Shown: one piece after another, positions 8,660 through 17,319 of the stretch | Layout of the letters: the number at the start of each line of letters is the position of its first letter | How positions within the stretch are numbered: the stretch's first letter is position 1 | Assembly: GCA_963792895.1 (NCBI GenBank) | Contig: CAWBYA010000007.1 | Coordinates: forward strand, 992,001-1,056,000 | Direction of reading: 5' to 3' | Origin: UBA6912 sp963792895 | Lineage (GTDB): Bacteria > Actinomycetota > Acidimicrobiia > Spongiisociales > UBA5794 | DNA length: 64,000 nucleotides | Position numbers and translations under genes: made by a program | Notes under the pieces: generated by a model | Database searches by the model: none | What the model saw: only the letters and a program-made list of their open reading frames with translations | Told to the model about the DNA's origin: nothing

Positions 8660-10681
8660 ATGCAGAGGATCACACTCACACTCGCAGCTTTCGTGCTGCT
8701 CGTCACCGGCTGCTCGGCCACGGCAGAACAGCCTGGCATCCATGGGCAGCCGCTCGGGGGCTCCACGGGAGTCATCGGCGGAACTGGCACAGTTGCCGGC
8801 GGGGCGACCAACCCAGGGCCAACTGCGACGGATGTGGCGCTGCGGAGGTTCGCCCTGTGCGACGACGTGCTGGACTTCTATGTCACCCATGCGCTCGAGT
8901 TGGTTGGACCGTACGGGCTCTTCGAGGAGGGGTGGCCCGTCATGGAAGACGGTGCGTTCGCACCCACCACCGTCGCAGCCGAGGACGGCGGAGCGGCCCC
9001 GGGCCCGTCGCGTGGCGAAGCCGATTACTCGACGACGAACGTGCAGGAGCAGGGAGTTGACGAGCCAGATCTGGTCAAGACCGACGGCCGGCGCATCTTC
9101 TCGCTCGTCGACAACGCGCTGCATGTCTCGATGGTGCGGGGCGACGGCGTTGCGCACGTTGGCAGCCTGCGGTTCTCAGGCGACGAGTGGTTCACCGACA
9201 TGCTGCTGGACGGTGATCGCCTGCTGCTCGCCGGTCAATCGTGGACCGGTCGCTCGTCCGTCGTCGTTCTCCTCGAGGTCGACGTCGCCGACTCCGCCGA
9301 CCCGCAACTGGTGCGCCGGCTCGAGCTCGACGGCGCGTACGTATCGGCCAGGATGAGCGGCGGTACCGTGCGCGTGGTCACTCGATCCACGCCGGTCGGC
9401 TTCGACTGGGTGACACCCGAGGGCGGCGGGCTTCGGGCCGAGAACGCGGCGCTGGAGCACAACAAGGAGATCATCCGCTCGTCCACCTTCGCCAATTGGC
9501 TTCCCTATGCCGTGCTCACCGACGAGGTGACGGGGCAGAGTTCGGGACGCACCCTCCTGCGATGCGAAGACGTGTTCGCCCCACCGGTCTTCTCCGGTCT
9601 GGCCACGGTTTCCGTGCTCTCGATCGACCTCGACGGCGCCGGCCTCTCCGATGTCCATGCGGACGGCCTGGCAGCCGAGGGTGAGACGATCTACGCCTCC
9701 GGCGACAACCTCTACGTCGCAACCCAGCGCTGGATGGACTGGCCGCGCCTCCTCGAATCGGCGCGCCCGGAAGCGATCGTCGATGACTTCCGCACCGACA
9801 TCCATCGCTTCAGCTTCGACGCTGCATCAGTGCGCTACGAGGACTCGGGTGAGGTGCCCGGCTTCATCATCGGCCAGTGGGCGCTGAGCGAGTACGACGG
9901 CGATCTCCGGGTGGCATCCACCACGAATCCGTGGGGATGGTGGGGCAGCGGTGAATCTGAGAGTGCCGTTACCGTGCTGCGGCCCGATGGCCGTGGCACG
10001 CTCGAGACCCTCGGTTCTGTCGGCGGCCTCGGTGTGACCGAGCAGATTCGCGCAGTTCGCTTCATGGGTCCAGTGGGCTACGTGGTCACCTTCCGCCAGA
10101 CCGATCCGTTGTATGTAGTCGATCTCTCGGATCCGGCCGAGCCGCGTGTCGCCGGCGAGCTGAAGATCCCCGGCTTCTCTGCGTATCTCCATCCCGTGGG
10201 CGAAGGGCGACTGCTCGGTATCGGTCAGGACGCCGACGAGTGGGGCGCGACCAAGGGCACGCAGATCTCACTGTTCGACGTCACCGACCCGACCGACCCG
10301 CAGCGTATCGACCAGGTGACCTTCGCGGGCGGCTCCTCCGCTGCCGAGTGGGACTCTAGGGCCTTCCTCTGGTGGCAGCCCGAGCAGTTGATGCTCGCTC
10401 CCTACCAACGTTGGGATTGGGACGAGCAGACGGGGCGGGAGTGGTTCGACTCCGGGGCTCTGGCCATCGAGGTCGACGGCAACGAGCTGGTCGTGCGCGG
10501 CACGCTGCACAGCGGACCCGATGTGGGGAAGGATCCGCAGAGCATCGCACCCGAGTTCTGGAACGTCGCCGTGCTGCGCACTCTCATCGTGGGCGACCAG
10601 GTGTTCACGGTGACGCCCCAGGGCATCGGCGTCCACGACCTGCGGACACTCGATGCGGTCGGTTTTCAGCCGTGGGTGTGA
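8660..10681 (+). CDS. Secreted lipoprotein with C-terminal beta-propeller domain (Beta_propel family)
   Basis: 673 residues. A lipoprotein signal peptide ends in the lipobox LVTGC (Cys18). The mature protein carries the family-defining segment EQGVDEPDLVKTDGRRIFSL followed by WD40-like blades (GVTEQIRAVRFMGPVGYVVTF and SDPAEPRVAGELKIPGFSAYL are typical). It corresponds to secreted proteins with a beta-propeller distantly related to WD-40. Start ATG has AGGGGGA eight bases upstream, so it is Shine-Dalgarno-driven. Anchored outside the cytoplasmic membrane; ligand unknown. Confidence 0.9.
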   Translation: MQRITLTLAAFVLLVTGCSATAEQPGIHGQPLGGSTGVIGGTGTVAGGATNPGPTATDVALRRFALCDDVLDFYVTHALELVGPYGLFEEGWPVMEDGAFAPTTVAAEDGGAAPGPSRGEADYSTTNVQEQGVDEPDLVKTDGRRIFSLVDNALHVSMVRGDGVAHVGSLRFSGDEWFTDMLLDGDRLLLAGQSWTGRSSVVVLLEVDVADSADPQLVRRLELDGAYVSARMSGGTVRVVTRSTPVGFDWVTPEGGGLRAENAALEHNKEIIRSSTFANWLPYAVLTDEVTGQSSGRTLLRCEDVFAPPVFSGLATVSVLSIDLDGAGLSDVHADGLAAEGETIYASGDNLYVATQRWMDWPRLLESARPEAIVDDFRTDIHRFSFDAASVRYEDSGEVPGFIIGQWALSEYDGDLRVASTTNPWGWWGSGESESAVTVLRPDGRGTLETLGSVGGLGVTEQIRAVRFMGPVGYVVTFRQTDPLYVVDLSDPAEPRVAGELKIPGFSAYLHPVGEGRLLGIGQDADEWGATKGTQISLFDVTDPTDPQRIDQVTFAGGSSAAEWDSRAFLWWQPEQLMLAPYQRWDWDEQTGREWFDSGALAIEVDGNELVVRGTLHSGPDVGKDPQSIAPEFWNVAVLRTLIVGDQVFTVTPQGIGVHDLRTLDAVGFQPWV

Positions 10682-10722
10682 ACGGCGATTGGTCGGCACC
10701 CCGACTCGATCACGACCTGAGC

Positions 10723-11211
10723 TCACCGCATGCGCTGGAACGTGACGAGCGGGAGATAGGCCCAGGTCCACAGGGCAAGGCCGGCCACTGCAGCGGCTGC
10801 GATGGAAGCGCTGACATCGTCGATGACGAGGCTCGAAACCATGAACACGGTTGCGACGTGGGCGATCACGAAAGCCGCCGTTCCGCCGATCGCGAGCCAG
10901 TTGGCGATGTGGACGTGGCGTGCGGAGCGGCGGGGAAGACCGCTGATGGGCGCCCGCACCCGTTGATGGACGGCCGGGGCGATGAGGAGTACGGAGGCCA
11001 CCGCGCTCGAGATGAACGCGATGTAATACACGGAGCGATTCGATCTCGAGATCTCGGCGAAACCCGACTGCAGGGGCAACACGAGCAAGAAGGCAAAGAG
11101 GACCTGGACGCCGGGGAGCGTTGTTCGCAGGCCCTCCAGCAGCGAACGGAACTGGTCATCGGTCGCGCCGGACTGCTCGAGAGAGGGTTGCTCGTCTGCG
11201 GAGATGCTCAT
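10723..11211 (-). CDS. Four-helix membrane protein, DUF6328-like
   Basis: 162 residues with four transmembrane helices (VLFAFLLVLPLQSGF, YYIAFISSAVASVLLIAPAVH, WLAIGGTAAFVIAHVATVFMV, AAAVAGLALWTWAYLPL). A cytoplasmic N-terminal segment contains FRSLLEGLRTTLPGVQVLFAF, which resembles the DUF6328 start. Start ATG 11211 has AGGGG five bases upstream. It converges on the beta-propeller gene and is divergent from the SH3-like gene. Function unknown. Confidence 0.75.
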   Translation of the reverse strand: MSISADEQPSLEQSGATDDQFRSLLEGLRTTLPGVQVLFAFLLVLPLQSGFAEISRSNRSVYYIAFISSAVASVLLIAPAVHQRVRAPISGLPRRSARHVHIANWLAIGGTAAFVIAHVATVFMVSSLVIDDVSASIAAAAVAGLALWTWAYLPLVTFQRMR

Positions 11212-11270
11212 GCCCACCCCTACCCGGTGCGAGGCACAGCCAAACCGGGTTGCCCCGGCGTGGGCCGGCC

Positions 11271-11276
11271 TACTGT
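11271..11276 (+). promoter_or_regulatory. -10 box TACTGT of a leaderless promoter
   Basis: TACTGT, five bases, then ATG 11282 of the SH3-like gene. Confidence 0.4.
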
Positions 11277-11281
11277 TGTCC

Positions 11282-11677
11282 ATGTGGAACGATGGGGAAC
11301 GAGCGTTGCGCGAGGTTGAAAGAGGGCCAAGCGGTGCGCGGGTCTCCGCGCTGGTTGCGCACGTGCCGCCCGCCCGGCCGTCGCTTCGCCTTGCCGTTGG
11401 TGACGACGTTGTTGTCGAGAGCCGTGATTCGGATTGGCCGGCATTCGTCTTCGTGCGCACGGGGGCAGGCGGAGGCTGGGTACCGGCTCGCTACCTCTCG
11501 GCGAACCGTGGCCTGGCGAGGGTGCTGACACCGTACGACACCACAGAGCTCGCCGTCGCCGCCGGTCAAGAGCTCACGGTTGTCGTACGAGACGACGAAA
11601 GCGGCTGGCTGTGGTGCCGAAACGAAGCCGGCGAGGAGGGATGGGTCCCCGAGCGGTCACTCCGCCGGGCCGAGTGA
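11282..11677 (+). CDS. Small protein with two SH3-like segments
   Basis: 131 residues, no signal peptide. Two similar halves each end in a Gly-Trp-Val-Pro motif (GGGWVPARYLSAN and EEGWVPERSLRR), preceded by short beta strands (FVFVRTG, LTVVVRDDESGWLWCRNE), as in variant SH3 domains. Start ATG is set by the leaderless promoter. It lies tail to tail with the peroxiredoxin-like gene, only 7 bp apart. The SH3 assignment is by pattern only; ligand unknown. Confidence 0.7.
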   Translation: MWNDGERALREVERGPSGARVSALVAHVPPARPSLRLAVGDDVVVESRDSDWPAFVFVRTGAGGGWVPARYLSANRGLARVLTPYDTTELAVAAGQELTVVVRDDESGWLWCRNEAGEEGWVPERSLRRAE

Positions 11678-11684
11678 CCGGCCG

Positions 11685-12218
11685 TCAGCGAGCCAGGACT
11701 GCGAGTACCTCGTCGATGTCGGCGTGGTCCCCGGCAAACGCCTCGCGGTCCTCGTAGAGGATTTCGTCGCTTGGACCGAGCACGACGGTGGCACCGAGCT
11801 GAAGCGGGCGCCGACCCGTCTTCTGCTGTCTGTGCCCTCTGGCAAACGAGCGAACCCCTGCGACCACTGCATCGGGGCGCAGCAACGACGCCGCACCCAG
11901 CTTGCCGGTGCCGACGATCTCGGCGGCCCGGCCGTCCTCATCGAGCAAAACCGGAAACGGCACCTTCTCGTCTTCGATGAAGGCTGCGGCGTAGCGTTTT
12001 CCGCCCGTGCCGATGGCGGTGACGTGTGCACCCGCGGCGAGGATCTCGTCGTATCGATCGCGGACCTGACCGGCCCGCTCGCGGCAGGTCAGTCAGCCAA
12101 AATGCCGCAAGAAGAGCAGCACGTGGGGTTGCTCTGCCCAGAGATCACCGAGACGATGGTCGGTCCCGTCGGAATCGACGAGGACCTCTTCGGCGAGCTG
12201 AACGGCGTCGAAAGGCAT
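11685..12218 (-). CDS. Peroxiredoxin-like protein (AhpC-TSA_2/SelU family) with in-frame UGA: candidate selenoprotein
   Basis: 177 codons read through one UGA. The frame runs ... LLFLRHFG-UGA-LTCRERAGQVRD ... VPFPVLLDEDG ... QLGATVVLGPSDEILYEDREAFAGDH. In this thioredoxin-fold family the expected motif is HFGCxxCRE, so UGA (12095-12093, codon 42) replaces the first, redox-active Cys of a CxxC and gives UxxC with Cys45. The reading frame is otherwise open from ATG 12218 (GGAG five bases upstream) to the TGA at 11685. A stable hairpin begins directly after the UGA. The eukaryotic relatives SelU/PRXL2 are known with UxxC. A thiol/selenol peroxidase or reductase role is inferred. If selenocysteine is not used, the gene is a nonsense pseudogene or holds a sequencing error. 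Confidence 0.75.
12066..12092 (-). promoter_or_regulatory. SECIS-like hairpin directly after in-frame UGA
   Basis: Immediately 3' of the UGA, CTGACC pairs with GGTCAG (six pairs), then a 1x1 mismatch, then GCC with GGC, closing a seven-base loop GCGAGCG that starts with G. Bacterial SECIS elements are hairpins just downstream of UGA with a G early in the loop; here the loop starts 10 bases after UGA, somewhat closer than usual. Confidence 0.5.
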
Positions 12219-12296
12219 GTTGCTCCAGACGGTGCGAGACACTGATCGTAGACCTGGCCCCACATGCAGCCGGAAAGCCGCTCGCCTGCCCGGTAG

Positions 12297-12302
12297 TAGC
12301 TT
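12297..12302 (+). promoter_or_regulatory. -10 box TAGCTT of a leaderless promoter
   Basis: TAGCTT, six bases, then ATG 12309 of the GNAT gene. Confidence 0.5.
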
Positions 12303-12308
12303 GATCGT

Positions 12309-12848
12309 ATGGAGCGTCCCGACGTCACGATTCGACCGGAGAGGCCGGACGACCACCCGGCGATTCACAGTGTGGTGACGGCGGCGTTCGGCTCTACGGC
12401 GGAAGCGGAGTTGGTTCGCGCCATCCGGCGCTCCCGCCACTACGTCGCCGAGATGAGCCTGGTCGCCGAGTCGGATGGGGCCGTCGTCGGTCACGTCATG
12501 ATCAGCGGCGCGACGCTGCGCTCCGACCGAGGGGACGCCCCCATCGTGATGCTCGCACCGCTTGCGGTGGCGCCGGATCGCCAGCGTGCCGGGGTCGGAT
12601 CGGCGTTGGTGCGCGCAGCCTGTGCTGCAGCAGAGGACCGTGGCGAGCCATTGGTCGTGCTCGAGGGAGACCCTGCGTACTACGGCCGGTTCGGTTTTGA
12701 GCCGTCCTACGAGCACGGCATCGAGCTTCCGTTGCCCGACTGGGCCCCCCACGAAGCTGGCCAGGTCCTTCGCTTGAATGCCTTCGATCCGTCGTTGACC
12801 GGCACCGTCGCCTATCCGGAAGCGTTCGACGCCCTCACCGATGGGTAG
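12309..12848 (+). CDS. GNAT family N-acetyltransferase (YhbS-like)
   Basis: 179 residues. The acetyl-CoA-binding core is seen as MLAPLAVAPDRQRAGVGSALV (the R/QxxGxG/A loop is RQRAGVG) followed by the PAYYGRFGFEPS motif typical of YhbS-type acetyltransferases. Start ATG is set by a leaderless promoter. It is divergent from the candidate selenoprotein gene, with 90 bp between starts. Substrate unknown. Confidence 0.9.
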   Translation: MERPDVTIRPERPDDHPAIHSVVTAAFGSTAEAELVRAIRRSRHYVAEMSLVAESDGAVVGHVMISGATLRSDRGDAPIVMLAPLAVAPDRQRAGVGSALVRAACAAAEDRGEPLVVLEGDPAYYGRFGFEPSYEHGIELPLPDWAPHEAGQVLRLNAFDPSLTGTVAYPEAFDALTDG

Positions 12849-12911
12849 TGGCGCGACGCAGTAGCGTGCGGGCGGAGCGCATCGCAGTCGACTGATCCAG
12901 GCTTCGCGCTC

Positions 12912-12917
12912 TACCCT
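12912..12917 (+). promoter_or_regulatory. -10 box TACCCT of a leaderless promoter
   Basis: TACCCT, six bases, then ATG 12924 of the copper/beta-helix lipoprotein gene. Confidence 0.5.
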
Positions 12918-12923
12918 GCCGCT

Positions 12924-14864
12924 ATGCGTAGGACCCCCCTGTTTGTCATTGGCCTTCTCGTCGGGTTTGGTGCCCTGATATCGGCATGTGGTGGAGACGA
13001 CACCGCCGAGATACGGATGCTGGACAACTCGTTCGCTCCGCGCGTTCTGGAGGTGGCCCCCGGCGAGGCCGTTCGGTTTGTCAACGCCGGCCGCGTCGAG
13101 CACAACGCCATTGCAGCCGATGGAGCGTTCAACACTCTCGAGGCTGCGGGAGGGAACCAGCAACCCGGTGCCTCGTGGACGGTCACCATCGACGAGCCGG
13201 GTGTGTACGACTACTTCTGCTCGCTGCACGCAACGCAGAACGATGCCGGCGACTGGGAGGGCATGGTTGGCACCCTCATCGTTGGTGACGTCGCCGACGC
13301 TGCGGACGTGGCCGCAGCCGAGTCGACGGCGCCTGCGAGGTGGACCGAGGTCACCCGAACAGTGCCCGAGGACTACCCCACCGTTCAGTCGGCCGTCGAC
13401 GCAGCCGATCCCGGCGATCTCGTGCTCGTCGGCCCGGGGGTCTACAAGGAGTCCGTCTCGGTGACGACGCCGGGGCTGACCATCCGGGGGACCGACCGCA
13501 ACGAGGTGATTCTCGACGGTGAGTTCACCAGAGAGAACGGCATCGCCATCACTGCAGACGGGGTGGCCGTTGAGAACCTGACGGCGCGCAACTACACGGT
13601 CAACGGCTTCTTCTGGAATGGGGTCACCGGGTATCGGGGCTCGTATCTGACGGCGATCGACGACTGGGTGTACGGGATCTATGCCTTCGACTCGGTGGAT
13701 GGGGTGTTCGATCACTCCTATGCGTCCGGCTCCTACGACGCCGGGTTCTACATCGGCCAGTGTGATCCATGCAATGCGGTGGTCACCGACGTGGTCGCCG
13801 AGTTCAACGGTCTCGGCTACTCGGGAACGAACAGCTCCGGCAACATATGGATCGTCAACTCCGAATGGCGCTACAACATCGCAGGCATCGTTCCCAACAC
13901 GCTCGACTCCGAGCTGCTCCCTCCGGTCAACAACGTCGTGGTCGCCGGCAACTACATCCACGACAACGGTGAGGACGAGCGCGCCCCATCCGGCACCATC
14001 GAGTGGGCGGCGTACGGCAACGGCGTGGTGCTCGCAGGTGCCCGCGATTCGGTGGTGCGCAACAACCTGATCGTGAACAACAAGACGTCTGGGGTGCACA
14101 TCATCTCCATGATCGACGCCAACTTGTGGCCATCGGGCGGGAACGAAGTGCGTGACAACGTGATCGTCGGCTCCGGCCGAGCCGACCTGGCGCTCGGCGG
14201 GCCGCTCGAGCAAGGATCCTGTTTTGCCGACAACAGCGTACGGACAACGGTTCCGTTCTGGCTGCGCCAGCTCCACAGTTGCGACGGCATCAACATCCCG
14301 TTGTTCTACGGGATGGCGGCGACGTCGGAGACCCTCGGGCGCCTCGCCCAGGCGGAGAACGGACAAGTTTCCGAGCTCGAGCACGGAGACGCTCCCAAGC
14401 CGGCACAAGAGTTCGATCTCATGCCGGGTGGCGCCAACGCACCGGTGTCGCCGGCGGTGAACGTGTTCGCCTCCTTGGACTTCGACCCGGCCGCAGTCGA
14501 GACGCCGCTCATCCGCGCCGGGATCGACATCGACACCCGACGTCCTGCTGCCTTCGGCATCGCACTCGACGGCGGGTTCTGGCCCGTTGCCATGGGTGCC
14601 CTCCTGTGGTGGGCGCCGCTCCTCACCTGGATGCTCGGCGGCGTGTGGGCCGTGGTGCGCATCTGGAACAGCCCCCGCACCACTACCGCAAAGGTGGTCT
14701 GGTTCCTCGCGGTGGTCGGTCTCCCCGTGTTCGGCGTGCTCGCCTTTGTCGTGTTCGGCTACAAACGGATGGGCATCTGGTACCGGATCGGGTACGGGAT
14801 CGGCGGCCCTGTCGTATGGCTGATCGCAGTGGTAGGCGCGTTGGCGATCGGCGGCGTCGTGTGA
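12924..14864 (+). CDS. Lipoprotein with cupredoxin domain, parallel beta-helix and C-terminal PLDc_N membrane segment
   Basis: 646 residues. Signal peptide ends at lipobox ISAC (Cys22). Residues about 28-115 are a plastocyanin-like domain: a His in VEHNAI and Cys-His in YFCSLHATQ, then Met in EGMVGTLIVG, the usual blue-copper ligand order. Residues about 140-480 form a right-handed beta-helix of the NosD/PbH1 kind (TVPEDYPTVQSAVDAADPGD start, VVRNNLIVNNKTSGVHI). The C-terminus has three hydrophobic helices with LLTWMLGGVWAVVRIW and PVFGVLAFVVFGYKR, the PLDc_N pattern. Its stop overlaps the start of the multicopper oxidase, so the two are probably translated together and work at the cell surface in copper redox chemistry (inference). 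Confidence 0.85.
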   Translation: MRRTPLFVIGLLVGFGALISACGGDDTAEIRMLDNSFAPRVLEVAPGEAVRFVNAGRVEHNAIAADGAFNTLEAAGGNQQPGASWTVTIDEPGVYDYFCSLHATQNDAGDWEGMVGTLIVGDVADAADVAAAESTAPARWTEVTRTVPEDYPTVQSAVDAADPGDLVLVGPGVYKESVSVTTPGLTIRGTDRNEVILDGEFTRENGIAITADGVAVENLTARNYTVNGFFWNGVTGYRGSYLTAIDDWVYGIYAFDSVDGVFDHSYASGSYDAGFYIGQCDPCNAVVTDVVAEFNGLGYSGTNSSGNIWIVNSEWRYNIAGIVPNTLDSELLPPVNNVVVAGNYIHDNGEDERAPSGTIEWAAYGNGVVLAGARDSVVRNNLIVNNKTSGVHIISMIDANLWPSGGNEVRDNVIVGSGRADLALGGPLEQGSCFADNSVRTTVPFWLRQLHSCDGINIPLFYGMAATSETLGRLAQAENGQVSELEHGDAPKPAQEFDLMPGGANAPVSPAVNVFASLDFDPAAVETPLIRAGIDIDTRRPAAFGIALDGGFWPVAMGALLWWAPLLTWMLGGVWAVVRIWNSPRTTTAKVVWFLAVVGLPVFGVLAFVVFGYKRMGIWYRIGYGIGGPVVWLIAVVGALAIGGVV

Positions 14865-15937
14865 GCGAGCCGGGCGAGTCGGCTGCACCCCGCATCAGCC
14901 GGCGCGAGGCGCTGAAGAGGGTCGGTGGTGGCAGCTTGACGGTGCTCGGTGCTGGCGTCGTCGTCGGTGCGGTGGGCACCCATGCCGCAGCACACGCCGC
15001 AGGCGCAGCAGGCGCTCCGGCGGCAGATACGCACGGTGACGGCGCAGCGCACTACGGGGACGGCCGGGTTTCGGCCGAGCTGCCGACCGGCGCCGCTGCG
15101 GGACCGTATGGCGGCGACTACTCACCACCCGATGGGCTCGGCTTGGGCGACCTGGACGCGCTCACCTTTCCTCCACGGCCGACGTCAGGCACGGTCGAGG
15201 TGGAGATGACCGTCGTCGAGCGGTCGCTCCAAGTGAGCCGGGCGCACACAGTCGACGCCTGGACCTACAACGGCACCGCGCCGGGACCGACCATCCGTGC
15301 GACCGAGGGCGAGTTGATCCGGGTGCGCTTTCGCAATGCCACAGGCCGCGACCACAACCTGCACTTCCACGGCAGGCATTCGCCGCTCCACGACGGCTGG
15401 GAGCCGGTGCCGCCCGGCGCCGAGACCGTGTACGAGATCGAGGCCGGGCCCGCCGGGGTCCATCCCTATCACTGCCACACGATGCCCATCGATCGGCACA
15501 TCGCCAGGGGCCTGTACGGCACGCTGATCGTCGATCCGCCGGGTGGCCGCCCTGATGCCCACGAGGTGGTGCTCGCGCTGTCCGGGTGGGACGTCGACGA
15601 CGATGGGCGCAACGAGGTGTATGCGTGGAACGGTGTTGCGGGCTTCTACGAGAAGTACCCGATCAAGCTGCCTGCCGGCGAGCCGGTGCGTGCGTATGTG
15701 CTCAACATGACCGAGTTCGACCCGGTGGCGAGCTTCCACCTCCACGCCGAGACGTTCGCCGTGTACCCGGCGGGGATGGGCGAGCGCCCGGCCTTCACGA
15801 CCGACATCGTCACGTTCGGCCAGATGGACCGGGCGATCGTCGAGTTCACGCTGTCCGAGATCGGCCGCTATATGTTCCATCCCCACCAGCACACGGTCAT
15901 GAGCCGCGGTGCGATGGGCTGGTTCGCCGCGATCTGA
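14861..15937 (+). CDS. Two-domain multicopper oxidase, Tat-exported
   Basis: 358 residues. GTG 14861 overlaps the preceding stop by GTGA. N-terminal twin-arginine signal ISRREALKRVGGGSLTVLG, then a His/Ala-rich linker. Copper ligands appear as HNLHFHGRHSPLHDGW, HPYHCHTMPIDRHIARGLYG, FHLHAETFAVYPAG and YMFHPHQHTVMSRGAMGW, covering the HxH, HCH and HPHQH sets of cupredoxin domains 1 and 2. The length fits a two-domain enzyme (nitrite-reductase or small-laccase-like), not a three-domain laccase. Electron donor could be the cupredoxin domain of the upstream lipoprotein (inference). Substrate unknown. Confidence 0.88.
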   Translation: MSEPGESAAPRISRREALKRVGGGSLTVLGAGVVVGAVGTHAAAHAAGAAGAPAADTHGDGAAHYGDGRVSAELPTGAAAGPYGGDYSPPDGLGLGDLDALTFPPRPTSGTVEVEMTVVERSLQVSRAHTVDAWTYNGTAPGPTIRATEGELIRVRFRNATGRDHNLHFHGRHSPLHDGWEPVPPGAETVYEIEAGPAGVHPYHCHTMPIDRHIARGLYGTLIVDPPGGRPDAHEVVLALSGWDVDDDGRNEVYAWNGVAGFYEKYPIKLPAGEPVRAYVLNMTEFDPVASFHLHAETFAVYPAGMGERPAFTTDIVTFGQMDRAIVEFTLSEIGRYMFHPHQHTVMSRGAMGWFAAI

Positions 15938-16064
15938 TCCGGGTGAATGTCGAGCCGCTCACTCGGCAAGGTGTCCAGCCGGCGACGAACGGCGAGTCAC
16001 GCCGGCTTTCGCCGCTCCCCTGGGAAGCGACAACACATCGATGCACTCCCGAGGCGGCGTCACG

Positions 16065-16070
16065 TAGTGT
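16065..16070 (+). promoter_or_regulatory. -10 box TAGTGT of a leaderless promoter
   Basis: TAGTGT, seven bases, then ATG 16078. Confidence 0.45.
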
Positions 16071-16077
16071 TTGTCGC

Positions 16078-16416
16078 ATGTGGATCCTGTTTGAGGTGCC
16101 GTGTCCGACCCCCGACGGCCGCACTGCGCGTGACCTCTACCAGTATCGGGTGGATCGAATCAGCCCCGAGATGCAAGCCAGCGCCAAGGCGCACGGCTGC
16201 CGATTCCATCGCGCGTGGTACACACCCGACGGTTCGGCGTTCTATGCGGTCGCCTGCTGGGACACTCGAGAAAGTGCGCAAGCGTTCTTCGATGAGTGGA
16301 ACATCGAGGACGAACCAGGGGAGGTTGCGCATGTCCTCGAGGGCGACGTCGGCCTCATCCCCCTGCCGTATGGGGGTGCTGAAAAGGCGCAGCGAGGGCT
16401 CGGAACGCCTTCCTGA
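16078..16416 (+). CDS. Hypothetical small protein, possible dimeric alpha/beta-barrel fold
   Basis: 112 residues, cytoplasmic. The sequence begins MWILFEVPCPTP and contains FHRAWYTPDGSAFYAVACWD then ESAQAFFDEWNI, an alternation of strand and helix that resembles antibiotic-monooxygenase-like ferredoxin-fold proteins, without a motif that would prove it. Expressed from its own leaderless promoter. Function unknown. Confidence 0.7.
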   Translation: MWILFEVPCPTPDGRTARDLYQYRVDRISPEMQASAKAHGCRFHRAWYTPDGSAFYAVACWDTRESAQAFFDEWNIEDEPGEVAHVLEGDVGLIPLPYGGAEKAQRGLGTPS

Positions 16417-16553
16417 GTGATGTTGATCAGCTCCAAATCCTGTCGTTCCGAGTCCGCCGAACCATCCTTCAGCACCCTCCCTAACCCTACGGTCGATCGC
16501 AGCGCCCCGACCGGACGTTCGCCCGGCCGGGGCGGTGGTGCGTCCTTGGTGCG

Positions 16554-17312
16554 TCAATACGGCGAAGGGAGCGCCTCGCCGGTCTCGAGCAGGCTCTTGA
16601 GCCCCGACACGATGTAGGGGAACCCGTTGACGAAGTCCTCGTAGGTGGCGCCACCGACGGCGACGTCGTACAGCTCGATCGTGAGCTCCGCCATGCCGTT
16701 CACTTCGCGAATCTCCCAGACCTCCCTGGCCGGCCCTTCCGCCACCAGCTTCTCGTCCCAGAGCGCCTGGAAGGTGAACTCGAGGCGCTTTGGCTGGTCG
16801 ATGGCGATGATCTCGCCCTCGCTGACGAGGCCGCCATTTGCGTCGTAGTAGTTCATCGAGCTGCCGACCTCCCAGTCGGACTCCACTCGTGTGCCGTAGA
16901 AGTACTGGACGGTCTTGTCGCCGTTGACGATCGCATCCCACACGTCTTCGATCGCAGCTCGGATGTAGGCCTTGTAGATGTGAGCGGGTTTGTCCATGGC
17001 TGATCCTCTCTCGAGATGAGCCTTGAGTCCGGCGATCGCTCCGATCCGTGGCTCTGCGTATTTGCTGATCCAGCGATCGTGGATCAGCCGGATGGGGACG
17101 GGGTTCAGGTAGTGGTACTTGGAGCGGCCCAGCTTGCGGGTCGTCACCAATGCCGCCTCCTCGAGGATCCGGAGATGGTTCATGACGCCATACCGGGTCA
17201 TCTCGGGAAGGAGCAGGCACAGCTCGCCCAGCGTCTGCCCGTCCTGCTCGAACAACGCATCGAGCAAACAGCGCCGACTGGGGTCGTTGACTGCTTTGAA
17301 CACCTCGTCCAC
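16554..17312 (-). CDS. ArsR-type regulator fused to SRPBCC/AHSA1 domain
   Basis: 252 residues. Residues 1-95 form a winged helix of the ArsR kind (VFKAVNDPSRRCLLDALFEQ, LPEMTRYGVMNHLRILEEA, LVTTRKLGRSKYHYLNPVP). Residues 105-250 are an activator-of-Hsp90-like SRPBCC domain (YIRAAIEDVWDAIVNGDKT, PKRLEFTFQALWDE, EGEIIAIDQP). GTG 17312 lies seven bases after TATTGT and is preferred to the in-frame GTG 17342. A 16-bp inverted repeat just upstream suggests autorepression. The SRPBCC domain probably senses a hydrophobic ligand, but no arsenic or metal Cys pair is seen. Confidence 0.88.
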   Translation of the reverse strand: MDEVFKAVNDPSRRCLLDALFEQDGQTLGELCLLLPEMTRYGVMNHLRILEEAALVTTRKLGRSKYHYLNPVPIRLIHDRWISKYAEPRIGAIAGLKAHLERGSAMDKPAHIYKAYIRAAIEDVWDAIVNGDKTVQYFYGTRVESDWEVGSSMNYYDANGGLVSEGEIIAIDQPKRLEFTFQALWDEKLVAEGPAREVWEIREVNGMAELTIELYDVAVGGATYEDFVNGFPYIVSGLKSLLETGEALPSPY

Positions 17313-17319
17313 GCCGGGG

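Noticed and set aside
12093..14888. Very long open frame (931 codons) on the minus strand, antisense to the beta-helix lipoprotein
   Set aside because: Translation is Arg/Val/Gly-rich with no domain; it is a GC-bias shadow. Only its last 41 codons are real, as the N-terminal part of the candidate selenoprotein gene.
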